A stretch of 5,533 nt of DNA, taken from positions 1-5,533 of the forward strand of contig JACIYD010000124.1 in NCBI GenBank assembly GCA_014360105.1, written 5' to 3'. Numbering within the stretch: position 1 is the first letter of the stretch; every line of letters begins with the position of its first letter. A program made the translations under genes and the position numbers. Of the stretch, positions 1 to 5,533 are shown piece by piece. The notes beneath the pieces were generated by a model, which was not told the DNA's origin, ran no database searches, and saw only the letters and a list, made by a program, of their open reading frames with translations. Source of the DNA: Clostridia bacterium. GTDB taxonomy: Bacteria; Bacillota; DSM-521; Neomoorellales; SLTJ01.

Positions 1-91
1 TTTCCCCCCGTACGTCCGGTGATCCCGGGGCGCAGGCAGGCGGGACGGGCGGACCTATCGCGCTGCCATAAACCAGATTGAGCCGCGGCAT
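1..91 (-). CDS. Possible 5' end of a divergent gene, cut by the left edge (unrecognised)
   Basis: On the minus strand an ATG at 91-89 is preceded by a strong SD, GGGAGG at 105-100, with an ideal 8-base spacer. The frame stays open for 30 codons to the window edge and begins MPRLNLVYGSAIGPPV. A second ATG in another frame (98-96, beginning MSDAAAQSGLW) is also open to the edge, but it sits only one base after the SD. I recognise neither peptide, and the visible 30 residues are unusually rich in proline, which argues for caution. An AT-rich TATATT (134-129, minus strand) could serve as a -10 element, but I see no convincing -35. This is a candidate only, resting on the SD and the divergent layout. 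Confidence 0.22.
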   Translation of the reverse strand, partial: MPRLNLVYGSAIGPPVPPACAPGSPDVRGE

Positions 92-250
92 CACTCATTC
101 CTCCCGCGCGGCACTGTCCCTGCAAAGCAATATATGCCCTTGGGCCCTCACCTAAGATGCCGCAGCCCAAGCCAAATGAAGGAAACGGTAAGGGCCTGCG
201 GCAAGATTCGGGCAAGGAAAAAGAACCGCTGTTGGCGAATAATATCTTCT

Positions 251-256
251 GGGAGG
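251..256 (+). promoter_or_regulatory. Shine-Dalgarno site that sets the PflX start
   Basis: GGGAGG lies 8 bases before the GTG at 265. The earlier in-frame ATG at 157 has only CCTCACCTAAG in front of it and no SD. This site is the main reason for starting the radical SAM gene at 265 rather than 157. Nothing convincing as a -35/-10 promoter was found in the 98-250 leader. Confidence 0.75.
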
Positions 257-264
257 AACGAACG

Positions 265-1170
265 GTGCCCGCACCGTCCTATGTCCAGCTTGGAGCAGAA
301 GAAGTGGCGCGGCGCGCCGCTGCGGCCCGGGAAAAACTTCGCGCCTGCAACCTCTGCCCGCACCGCTGCGGCGTTAATCGGCTTGCCGGCGAAAAGGGTA
401 AGTGCCGTGCCGGCGCCGAGGCCCTGGTGGCGAGTTACGGCCCCCATTTCGGCGAGGAAGCGGTCCTCGTCGGCCGCTACGGTTCCGGCACCATTTTCTT
501 CGCCTACTGCAACCTGCGCTGTGTCTTTTGCCAGAACTGTGAGCTTAGCTGGGGAGGGGAAGGCTACCCGGTAGACGCGGACGAGCTGGCGCGCATCATG
601 CTCGCCCTGCAGCAAAAGCGCTGCCACAACGTGAACCTGGTGACGCCGACCCACTTTGTGCCGCAGATTCTGGCCGCCCTCGCCCGGGCCATCCCCCAGG
701 GACTGTCCCTTCCCCTCGTCTACAATTGCGGCGGTTACGAGGCCCTGGAGACGCTCGCCCTGCTGGAACGAATCGTCGACATTTACATGCCCGACTTCAA
801 GTATACCGCAGCCGAACCCGCCCGCCGCTATTCCGGCGCGCCGGGGTATCCGGAACATGTAAAGGCGGCCTTGAAGGAAATGCACCGCCAGGTCGGCGAC
901 CTGGTAATCGACGCAGAGGGCCTGGCCGTGCGCGGCCTTTTGGTACGCCACCTGGTACTGCCGGCAAACCTCGCCGGTACGCGCGAAGCGATGGAGTTCA
1001 TCGCGCGCGAACTCTCACCCGATACCTTCGTCAACCTGATGGCACAGTACTTTCCGGCCCACGAAGCCTGGCGCCACCCGCCCCTGGACCGCCGCCTCAC
1101 AGCGCAGGAGTATGCCGAGGCGCTGGCCGCCGCCCGCGCCGCCGGGCTCAAACGGGCAGGCAGGTGGTGA
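265..1170 (+). CDS. pflX: PflX-family radical SAM iron-sulfur protein (COG1313 type)
   Basis: Predicted cytoplasmic radical SAM enzyme of the family named after pyruvate formate-lyase activase; its real substrate is not established and the name should not be taken as function. Starting at GTG 265 the protein has 301 residues. A four-cysteine module comes first (C28, C31, C35, C47 in CNLCPHRCGVNRLAGEKGKC). GSGTIFFAYCNLRCVFCQN follows and carries the CX3CX2C motif (C82, C86, C89) that ligates the SAM-binding 4Fe-4S cluster. Further family landmarks are VTPTHFVPQIL, the VYNCGGYE stretch, IYMPDFKY, EMHRQVGDLV and RGLLVRHLVLP. An in-frame ATG at 157 would add 36 residues of charged, low-complexity sequence, but it lacks an SD and the family N-terminus matches the GTG start. 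C92 is an extra cysteine just after the cluster motif, where I recall the family usually having tyrosine. The gene is alone on its strand and its last 23 bp overlap the convergent hydrolase. Confidence 0.9.
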   Translation: MPAPSYVQLGAEEVARRAAAAREKLRACNLCPHRCGVNRLAGEKGKCRAGAEALVASYGPHFGEEAVLVGRYGSGTIFFAYCNLRCVFCQNCELSWGGEGYPVDADELARIMLALQQKRCHNVNLVTPTHFVPQILAALARAIPQGLSLPLVYNCGGYEALETLALLERIVDIYMPDFKYTAAEPARRYSGAPGYPEHVKAALKEMHRQVGDLVIDAEGLAVRGLLVRHLVLPANLAGTREAMEFIARELSPDTFVNLMAQYFPAHEAWRHPPLDRRLTAQEYAEALAAARAAGLKRAGRW

Positions 1171-1768
1171 AGAAAGAGGCCACGTGCTGCGCCACTTCCT
1201 GCTCGTACCCGAAGAAGAAGTGGTCGGCTCCCTCGACGTACCTAAGTTCCTTTGGCTCCGGCATGGCGGCCACCAGCCGTGCCAACTGCGGCGGTTCCAC
1301 CCATTCGTCCCTGCTGCCGATAACAAAGAGTTTTGGCTTCGCCCAGCCGGCCATCACGTCCACCGGATCTACCACCGGGGCTATGCCCGCCAGGGCCGCC
1401 ACCCGCGGGTCTGCCCGGCCGGCGCGCAGGGCCACCATGCCGCCGAAAGAATAGCCGCAAATCCCGATCGGCCCTTCGCCCTTAAGGTAAGAGGCAAGGT
1501 ACGCGATCGCCCCAAGGGCATCCTCCACTTCTCCCTCGCCCCGGGCATGCTTGCCGCCACTCTTCCCCACCCCGCGAAAGTTGAAACGCAGGGTAGCCAG
1601 ACCGGCCGCGCGCAAGGCTACGGCCACCGCCTCGACCACGGCGTTGTACATGTTACCCCCGTACAGCGGGTGGGGATGACACAGGACCACGCCCGCCGCG
1701 GTTGCCGGTCCCGCGAGCAATCCCTCCAACTGTAGATCACCTGCGCGAAAGAACACCCGCTCCTCCAC
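1148..1768 (-). CDS. Alpha/beta hydrolase (COG2945/dienelactone hydrolase-like)
   Basis: A 206-residue single-domain serine hydrolase, probably a cytoplasmic esterase or acylhydrolase of unknown substrate; there is no signal peptide. HPHPLYGGNMYN (residues 31-42) is the oxyanion-loop signature of this small family, and RFNFRGVGKSGG follows at 61-72. The nucleophile elbow is GYSFGG with S107. The acid is probably D154 in GSRDEW and the histidine H183 in GADHFF, so the catalytic triad is complete. The start is GTG at 1768; AGGAGG (1787-1782) lies 13 bases upstream and a GGGGG run (1779-1775) lies 6 bases upstream. A second GTG at 1756, preceded by GGAGG, is a possible alternative that would shorten the protein by four residues. 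It follows the permease gene on the same strand after 140 bp, so co-transcription is possible but not shown. Its 3' end overlaps pflX tail to tail. Confidence 0.88.
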   Translation of the reverse strand: MEERVFFRAGDLQLEGLLAGPATAAGVVLCHPHPLYGGNMYNAVVEAVAVALRAAGLATLRFNFRGVGKSGGKHARGEGEVEDALGAIAYLASYLKGEGPIGICGYSFGGMVALRAGRADPRVAALAGIAPVVDPVDVMAGWAKPKLFVIGSRDEWVEPPQLARLVAAMPEPKELRYVEGADHFFFGYEQEVAQHVASFFTTCLPV

Positions 1769-1849
1769 CGCTTTCCCCCTTCCTCCTTGCTTTCGCGGGC
1801 CTGGTTTGAACCCCGCCCCCGGCAGTTACCCCCCTCCGGGTGGGGCCAC

Positions 1850-1886
1850 ACGGCGCGCGGTGCACCTTGCAAGGCCGCGGCGCCGT
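1850..1886. repeat. GC-rich inverted repeat (hairpin) between permease and hydrolase genes
   Basis: ACGGCGCGCGG (1850-1860) and CCGCGGCGCCGT (1875-1886) are reverse complements except for one extra base, giving an 11-bp stem with a single bulge and a 14-base loop. The loop contains the perfect palindrome CCTTGCAAGG. The hairpin begins 23 bases after the permease stop. No T-tract follows it on either strand, so it is not a canonical intrinsic terminator. It could be an RNA stability or processing element, a weak terminator, or a DNA-binding site. The remainder of the 1769-1908 gap holds C/G-rich runs and no recognisable gene or promoter. Confidence 0.6.
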
Positions 1887-1908
1887 CCTCCCTGGCAGGG
1901 CTTCGCCT

Positions 1909-2658
1909 TCAGGCCACAAACTGCCAGGAGCACAAACGGCGCTCCAACCAGTCGATGACCCCGTAAAGGAACAACCCCAGAAGACTCATGGCCACGATCC
2001 CGGCAAGCATGCGGGCATACTCCGAGCGGTACAGCGCGTCGAGGATGAAGTAGCCAAGCCCCGAGGTACCGGCTACGGTTTCGCTGAAAAAGAGCACCGA
2101 GACGGCGGTGCCGAGACTGATGCGCAGGGCGGTCAGGATCTTCGGCAGGCAGGCGGGAAAAATCACGTGGCGCAGGATTTGCCAGGCGCCGGCGCCCAGA
2201 GAAAGCACCGAAAGGATCGAGTGCTGCGGAATGGCCCTGGACGCGTCTCGCGTGGTGACGAGGATCTGGAAGAAAACGATAATGGTAATCAGGAAAATGC
2301 GTGTGGCGTCACCGATACCGAAGAGTAGAAATATCACCGGCAGGAGGGCGATCTTCGGCACCGGGTACACCAGGTAGGCCGCCGGGGTGAAAAGGCGGTC
2401 CAGCAATTCGCACCGCCCCAAGAGCAGGCCGAGCGGCGCGGCGGTGACCAGGCCAAGGCACAGGCTGAGGACGACCCGATAGAGGCTCACCCAGAAGTGG
2501 GGCCAGAGGACCTCCAGGCTCGTCACCAGATGTATCATGCAAGGTACGGGGCCGGGAAGGGCGGGGTTGGCCGCAAAAAACGCCACTATTGCCCAGGCCA
2601 GCAACACCCAGCCTACGGCCAAAAGGTGAGTACCGAGGCGGCGCACGCTAGCCCTCAC
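1909..2658 (-). CDS. ABC transporter permease (SsuC/TauC type)
   Basis: Inner-membrane channel subunit of the importer encoded with the two upstream genes. From GTG at 2658 the protein has 249 residues, normal for this family, with about six hydrophobic segments beginning at HLLAVGWVLLAWAIVAFF. The cytoplasmic coupling loop that contacts the ATPase is visible at about residues 150-183, with SLGAGAWQILRHVIFPACLPKIL leading into TALRISLG, matching the degenerate EAA motif of BPD_transp_1 permeases. The open frame extends upstream to 2796, but that would give 149 bp of overlap with the ATPase gene and a cationic tail unlike the family. GTG 2658 has GGAGG 6 bases upstream; GTG 2646, just after the ATPase stop, is the alternative and would give 245 residues. 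It is the last gene of the importer set. Confidence 0.9.
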   Translation of the reverse strand: MRASVRRLGTHLLAVGWVLLAWAIVAFFAANPALPGPVPCMIHLVTSLEVLWPHFWVSLYRVVLSLCLGLVTAAPLGLLLGRCELLDRLFTPAAYLVYPVPKIALLPVIFLLFGIGDATRIFLITIIVFFQILVTTRDASRAIPQHSILSVLSLGAGAWQILRHVIFPACLPKILTALRISLGTAVSVLFFSETVAGTSGLGYFILDALYRSEYARMLAGIVAMSLLGLFLYGVIDWLERRLCSWQFVA

Positions 2659-3415
2659 TTCCCGCCTCCGCCAGCAGGCCACGCAAAAGGCTGCACTGGC
2701 GGTGAAAAACTTCGCTGTGGCGGAAGCCGGCGCTGCCCACTTCCGGATTCTCCACCACGCGGACCACACGGCCGGGCCTAGGCGTAAGGACAACAATCTT
2801 CTGGCCCAGGTACACCGCCTCTTCGATACTGTGCGTAACCAACACCATGGTCAGGCGCTGCTTTTGCCAGATCTTGCGGATGAGCTCCTGCAGCCCTTCA
2901 CGCGTCAGTGCATCCAGCGCGGAAAAGGGTTCGTCCATCAGGAGGATGTCGGGGCGGAGCGCCAGCGCCCGGGCAATGGCCACCCGTTGCCGTTGACCGC
3001 CGCTCAGTTGGGCCGGGTAAGAGGAGAGGAACTCGCCTAACCCCAGTTCTTCCAGAATGGGAAGGACTGCCCGTGCCTGCTCCTTCTTGCCCAGACCGCG
3101 AATCTCCAGTCCCAGGGCGGCGTTCTGGTAAACGTTTTTCCAGGGAAAAAGCCCGTAATCCTGGAGGATGAGCGCGGTCCGTGCCCGGGGTCCGGCGAGC
3201 ACCTGCCCCCCGATGCGCACCTGACCGCTGGTGGACCGACGCAGGCCGGCCAGGAGAAAAAGAAGTGAAGTCTTGCCGCACCCGGAAGGACCGATCACCG
3301 CCCAGCTTTCGCCGGGCCCGATGGCGAAGGTAATCCCCTCTAGAGCAGCAAGGGGATGACCGTTCTGCCGGTATACCAGGCCGACATCTTCCAGTTCGAT
3401 CAAAGGCTCGGTCAC
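2648..3415 (-). CDS. ABC transporter ATP-binding protein (SsuB/TauB/NrtD type)
   Basis: Cytoplasmic ATPase that powers the importer. Started at GTG 3415 it has 255 residues and begins [17 protein letters not shown]. All nucleotide-binding motifs are intact: Walker A GPSGCGKT (residues 42-49), Q-loop Q85 in ILQDYGLFPW, signature LSGGQ (137-141), Walker B ILLMDEP with D161 and E162, D-loop SALD, and the switch histidine H195 in VTHS. The QDYGLFPW form of the Q-loop is typical of the nitrate/sulfonate/taurine subgroup. The frame is open 28 codons further upstream, but that region lies within the preceding gene. The GTG overlaps the lipoprotein stop as GTGA, with GAGGG (3430-3426) 10 bases before it, indicating translational coupling. 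There is no C-terminal regulatory domain. Confidence 0.93.
   Translation of the reverse strand: MTEPLIELEDVGLVYRQNGHPLAALEGITFAIGPGESWAVIGPSGCGKTSLLFLLAGLRRSTSGQVRIGGQVLAGPRARTALILQDYGLFPWKNVYQNAALGLEIRGLGKKEQARAVLPILEELGLGEFLSSYPAQLSGGQRQRVAIARALALRPDILLMDEPFSALDALTREGLQELIRKIWQKQRLTMVLVTHSIEEAVYLGQKIVVLTPRPGRVVRVVENPEVGSAGFRHSEVFHRQCSLLRGLLAEAGSEG
2665..2669 (-). promoter_or_regulatory. Shine-Dalgarno site that sets the permease start
   Basis: GGAGG on the minus strand (2669-2665), 6 bases before the GTG at 2658 and inside the 3' end of the ATPase gene. It supports the short permease start and tight translational coupling of the two genes. Confidence 0.6.
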
Positions 3416-4395
3416 TGCTTCAGATCCCTCAAAACCCGTTCCTCCACCAGTTCTCCGTAGCTGTAAGGGGTGGGAAGCAGCCCTTTGGTTACCATCCACT
3501 GCATCGCCCGTTCGAGCTCCGCGGGACGAGGCAGAGCGGGCGCTGCGTAGCGCGGCGCCAGGTACGTCTCCTTTAAGGCCTCGGGAATCTTAGCGTACTC
3601 GACAAAAAGCGCGCGGTAAGCCTCGGGCTTTGCCGCTACGGCGCCTGCCGCCTCCTTGTAGACGGCCAGGAGGCGTGTCAGCTCGGCGAGCCGATGCTCG
3701 ATCGTTTCCTCGCGAAAGACAAGGACCACCTGGGAAAAGTTCTCCTTTTGCCGCGTATCGTCCAGGATGACCATCGCTCCTTGCTTCGCGGCGAGACTGG
3801 CCAGGGGATCCGGCAAGACGGCCGCATCAACCTGGCCGTGAACCAGTAACTGCAGCCTTTGCGGCATGTCCGGCACCGGTACCTTTTTCACCTGCTTGGG
3901 GTCCAAACCGGCAGCAAGCAACAACTGGTCGGCCACGTACTCGATAATGGTATTCTCCGAAACAGCCACACTCTTCCCGATCAGGTCCTGCGGTGCTTTA
4001 ATCCCGCTGGTGGGTGCTGCCAGGAGGGCGAAGCGGCCTTCTTCCGGCACCGTTCCCATAGTAAGTGCCACGATTTTCACGGCCGTGCCCGCCTTGCGCA
4101 ACAGCGCGACGGCAATGGGGTCGGCCGTTTCCCCGTCGATGCGGCCGGCCGCTAACGCCATATCGCGGTCGCGCGCGCTGTTAAACGGCACCAGTTCCAC
4201 GTTCAGACCGTACCGGGCAAACAGGTTTTCTTCCGCGGCAACGAAAAACGGGAAATTGTCCTCGATAGGCAATAATCCCAGGCGTAAGGGCGTGGCTTCT
4301 GTCTTGGGCCCGCAGGCGGGAAGCCACAGAACGAGAAGAAGACAAAGCACCAGTACCGCCAGGAGGGTTCTTTCCCGACGCCAGGGGGTTGTCAC
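3412..4395 (-). CDS. ABC transporter substrate-binding lipoprotein (NMT1/SsuA-like)
   Basis: A 327-residue solute-binding protein predicted to be membrane-anchored outside the cell. A cationic start (PWRRER), a hydrophobic core (residues 10-25) and the lipobox LPAC (25-28) followed by G29 mark a type II signal peptide with lipidated C28. The mature part begins [32 protein letters not shown], the usual first strand and helix of the NMT1/SsuA/TauA fold. [23 protein letters not shown] and [22 protein letters not shown] are further family landmarks. These families carry sulfonates, nitrate, bicarbonate, pyrimidine precursors and others; I cannot name the ligand here. Start GTG 4395 overlaps the hfq stop as GTGA, with GGGAG (4408-4404) 8 bases upstream inside hfq. 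It is coupled in turn to the ATPase gene by another GTGA. Confidence 0.93.
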   Translation of the reverse strand: MTTPWRRERTLLAVLVLCLLLVLWLPACGPKTEATPLRLGLLPIEDNFPFFVAAEENLFARYGLNVELVPFNSARDRDMALAAGRIDGETADPIAVALLRKAGTAVKIVALTMGTVPEEGRFALLAAPTSGIKAPQDLIGKSVAVSENTIIEYVADQLLLAAGLDPKQVKKVPVPDMPQRLQLLVHGQVDAAVLPDPLASLAAKQGAMVILDDTRQKENFSQVVLVFREETIEHRLAELTRLLAVYKEAAGAVAAKPEAYRALFVEYAKIPEALKETYLAPRYAAPALPRPAELERAMQWMVTKGLLPTPYSYGELVEERVLRDLKQ

Positions 4396-4658
4396 CGGCC
4401 CGTCTCCCTTCCTAATTCTTCTTGTTGGCTTAACGCCTGGGCAAGATTAAGCGGGCGTTGAGGCATCACCGTAGAAATCGCGTGCTTATAAACCATTTGT
4501 TGGCGCCCTTCCGCGTCGACCACTACGGTGAAGTTATCAAAAGCGCGGATAACACCCTTTAGCTGAAAACCGTTAACCAGGTAAATCGTCACCGGCGTGT
4601 TCTCGCGCCTCAGTTGGTTCAAGAACCAGTCTTGTAAGTTGATTTGGCCTTTACTCAT
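4392..4658 (-). CDS. hfq: RNA chaperone Hfq
   Basis: Sm-like hexameric RNA-binding protein that helps small RNAs act on mRNAs in enterobacteria; its role in Firmicutes is more variable. It has 88 residues. Sm1 is [32 protein letters not shown], with Q9 equivalent to E. coli Q8. F43 matches F42 of the proximal uridine pocket, and Sm2 is [13 protein letters not shown] with Y57-K58-H59. Rim residues are R17-R18-E19-N20. N42 replaces E. coli Q41; I recall this as common in Gram-positive Hfq. About 22 residues follow the core, ending [13 protein letters not shown]. The start ATG has GGAGGG (4672-4667) with an 8-base spacer, located in the 30-bp gap after miaA. The gene's last codons contain the SD of the next gene and its stop overlaps that gene's GTG. 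The miaA-hfq order is widely conserved. Confidence 0.97.
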   Translation of the reverse strand: MSKGQINLQDWFLNQLRRENTPVTIYLVNGFQLKGVIRAFDNFTVVVDAEGRQQMVYKHAISTVMPQRPLNLAQALSQQEELGRETGR

Positions 4659-4688
4659 TTTTCGTTCCCTCCAGTGGTGGTTTTGGTC

Positions 4689-5533
4689 TCACGCATTCGT
4701 ATATTCTACGTCTTGCCTATTTGTCCTGCCGGCCAAAGCAAGGATTTCCCTTGCCACGGCCAGCGGCTCTGGATAACGGCTGACGTCCAGCCAGCGAATC
4801 CGTCCATCGCGGCGGAACCAGGTAAGCTGGCGCTTGGCGAAGCGCCGCGTGTCGCGCTGAATGAGTCGCAGCATCTCCTCCCGGTCGCATTTGCCCTGCA
4901 GGTAGGCGACAATGTGGCGGTAGCCCAGGCCCTGTAGCGCCGGGAGTTCGGGTTTATACCCCCGGGCGAGCAAGCCTTTTACTTCCTCCACCCAGCCTCG
5001 CGCCACCATTGCCTCGGCGCGCCGGTTGATGCGGGCATAAAGTAAGGGCCGTGGCAGGTTAAGGCCGAACAATCGCAGGTCGTAGGGCTTTTCTTCCGGC
5101 TTGCCCGTGCGCCAGGCAGAGAACGGCTGCCCTGTCAGATAATAGACTTCCAGCGCACGCACTACCCGCCGCACGTCATGCGGGTGGAGGCGGGCCGCCG
5201 TAGCCGGGTCCACGTGGGCCAGTTTCTGGTGCAGGAAAGCCGCACCGTTTTCCGCCGCTTCCCGGCGCAAGGCCTGGCGTAAGCCGTCTTGGCCCGGAGG
5301 GGGAAAATGGTAGGTTGGTTCGGTTACGGCGCGTAGGTAAAGAGCTGTACCGCCGACCAATAGAGGGAGCTTGCCCCGCCGCGCGATATCGTCGATGGCC
5401 TCGCGGGCAAGCTTTTGGTAAACGGCAACGCTAAACGGTTCGTCCGGCGCGACAATGTCCACCAGGTGGTGGGGAATATAACGGCCGTTGTGGGCGATCT
5501 TTTCATCCTCCCGCAGCTTTGCCGTACCGAGGT
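4689..5533 (-). CDS. miaA: tRNA dimethylallyltransferase MiaA, 5' end cut by window edge
   Basis: Transfers the dimethylallyl group to N6 of A37 in tRNAs that read codons beginning with U. The C-terminal 280 residues are present; roughly the first 45, including the P-loop and the DSxQVYxG region, lie beyond the right edge. The visible part opens GTAKLREDEKI and continues PHHLVDIVAPDEPFSVAVYQ, then VGGTALYL, DVRRVVRALEVYYLTGQPFS, LQGLGYRHIVAYL and the C-terminal RRFAKRQLTWFRRD, all characteristic of the family. The frame runs to the edge with no stop, so the GTG at 5462 is internal and not the start. It ends 30 bp before hfq, which shares its strand and probably its transcript. The operon promoter is outside the window. 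Confidence 0.97.
   Translation of the reverse strand, partial: LGTAKLREDEKIAHNGRYIPHHLVDIVAPDEPFSVAVYQKLAREAIDDIARRGKLPLLVGGTALYLRAVTEPTYHFPPPGQDGLRQALRREAAENGAAFLHQKLAHVDPATAARLHPHDVRRVVRALEVYYLTGQPFSAWRTGKPEEKPYDLRLFGLNLPRPLLYARINRRAEAMVARGWVEEVKGLLARGYKPELPALQGLGYRHIVAYLQGKCDREEMLRLIQRDTRRFAKRQLTWFRRDGRIRWLDVSRYPEPLAVAREILALAGRTNRQDVEYTNA

Noticed and set aside
1..32. The peptide LRPGITG in the alternative left-edge frame, resembling bacterial sugar transferases
   Set aside because: Only seven residues match a common motif, its context is wrong, and the start in that frame is too close to the SD.
148..951. A 267-codon minus-strand open frame opposite pflX
   Set aside because: It mirrors the codon bias of the well-supported PflX gene, has no recognisable motif, and is a typical antisense shadow in GC-rich DNA.
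1112..1735. A 207-codon plus-strand open frame opposite the hydrolase
   Set aside because: The hydrolase on the other strand has a complete catalytic triad and family signature; this frame has no family features and overlaps pflX.
1803..1812. GGTTCAAACC (minus strand), resembling a tRNA T-arm
   Set aside because: Flanking bases do not form the T-stem (CGGGG against CAGGC) and no acceptor, D or anticodon arms can be placed around it.
1775..1832. G-rich runs on the minus strand suggesting a G-quadruplex
   Set aside because: Three of the runs are close together, but the fourth is about 30 bases away; a standard four-run pattern with short loops is not met.
2145..2158. A 14-base direct repeat, GCAGGCAGGCGGGA, shared with 32-45
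   Set aside because: Simple GCAG-rich sequence, one copy inside permease coding sequence; expected by chance in GC-rich DNA and without flanking mobile-element features.
1840..2328. A 162-codon plus-strand open frame across the hairpin gap and permease end
   Set aside because: Low-complexity polar translation with no motif; most of it lies antisense to the permease.
3866..4450. A 194-codon plus-strand open frame opposite the lipoprotein gene
   Set aside because: Serine/alanine/arginine-rich shadow of a clear solute-binding protein.
5324..5506. A short minus-strand frame starting at 5506 as a separate gene
   Set aside because: It overlaps miaA in another frame; the miaA frame continues to the window edge with clear family sequence.

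Overview
The window looks like ordinary chromosome from a fairly GC-rich bacterium, most likely a high-GC, possibly thermophilic member of the Clostridia/Firmicutes (the Moorella or Desulfotomaculum kind). The evidence is a Gram-positive-type Hfq, the miaA-hfq gene order, strong GGAGG-type Shine-Dalgarno (SD) sequences, heavy use of GTG starts, a lipoprotein-anchored solute-binding protein and a PflX-family radical SAM protein. The assignment is inference from protein character; no 16S or species marker is present.

Layout, left to right. Positions 1-264 hold a possible divergent minus-strand gene running off the left edge (weak evidence) and the leader of a plus-strand gene. Positions 265-1170 (+) encode a PflX-type radical SAM iron-sulfur protein. 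Its 3' end overlaps, tail to tail by 23 bp, a minus-strand alpha/beta hydrolase (1768-1148). A 140-bp non-coding gap (1769-1908) contains a strong GC-rich inverted repeat. The rest is one minus-strand run, read right to left: miaA (cut by the right edge), 30 bp, hfq, then a solute-binding lipoprotein, an ABC ATPase and an ABC permease. The hfq/lipoprotein and lipoprotein/ATPase junctions are 4-base GTGA overlaps, and the ATPase/permease junction overlaps by about 11 bp.

Functionally, miaA (tRNA A37 prenylation) and hfq (RNA chaperone) form the widely conserved RNA pair. Here that pair appears to be followed in the same transcript by a complete NMT1/SsuABC/TauABC-type importer whose substrate cannot be read from sequence. 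The hydrolase lies downstream in the same direction but is set apart by the hairpin gap. PflX is a separate, convergent unit.

I do not see a clearly novel system. The points most worth a second look are the translational coupling of Hfq to an importer, the inverted repeat at 1850-1886, an extra cysteine beside the PflX cluster motif, and the possible gene start at the left edge. Several starts (PflX, permease, ATPase) are placed internally at GTG codons rather than at the longest open frame.
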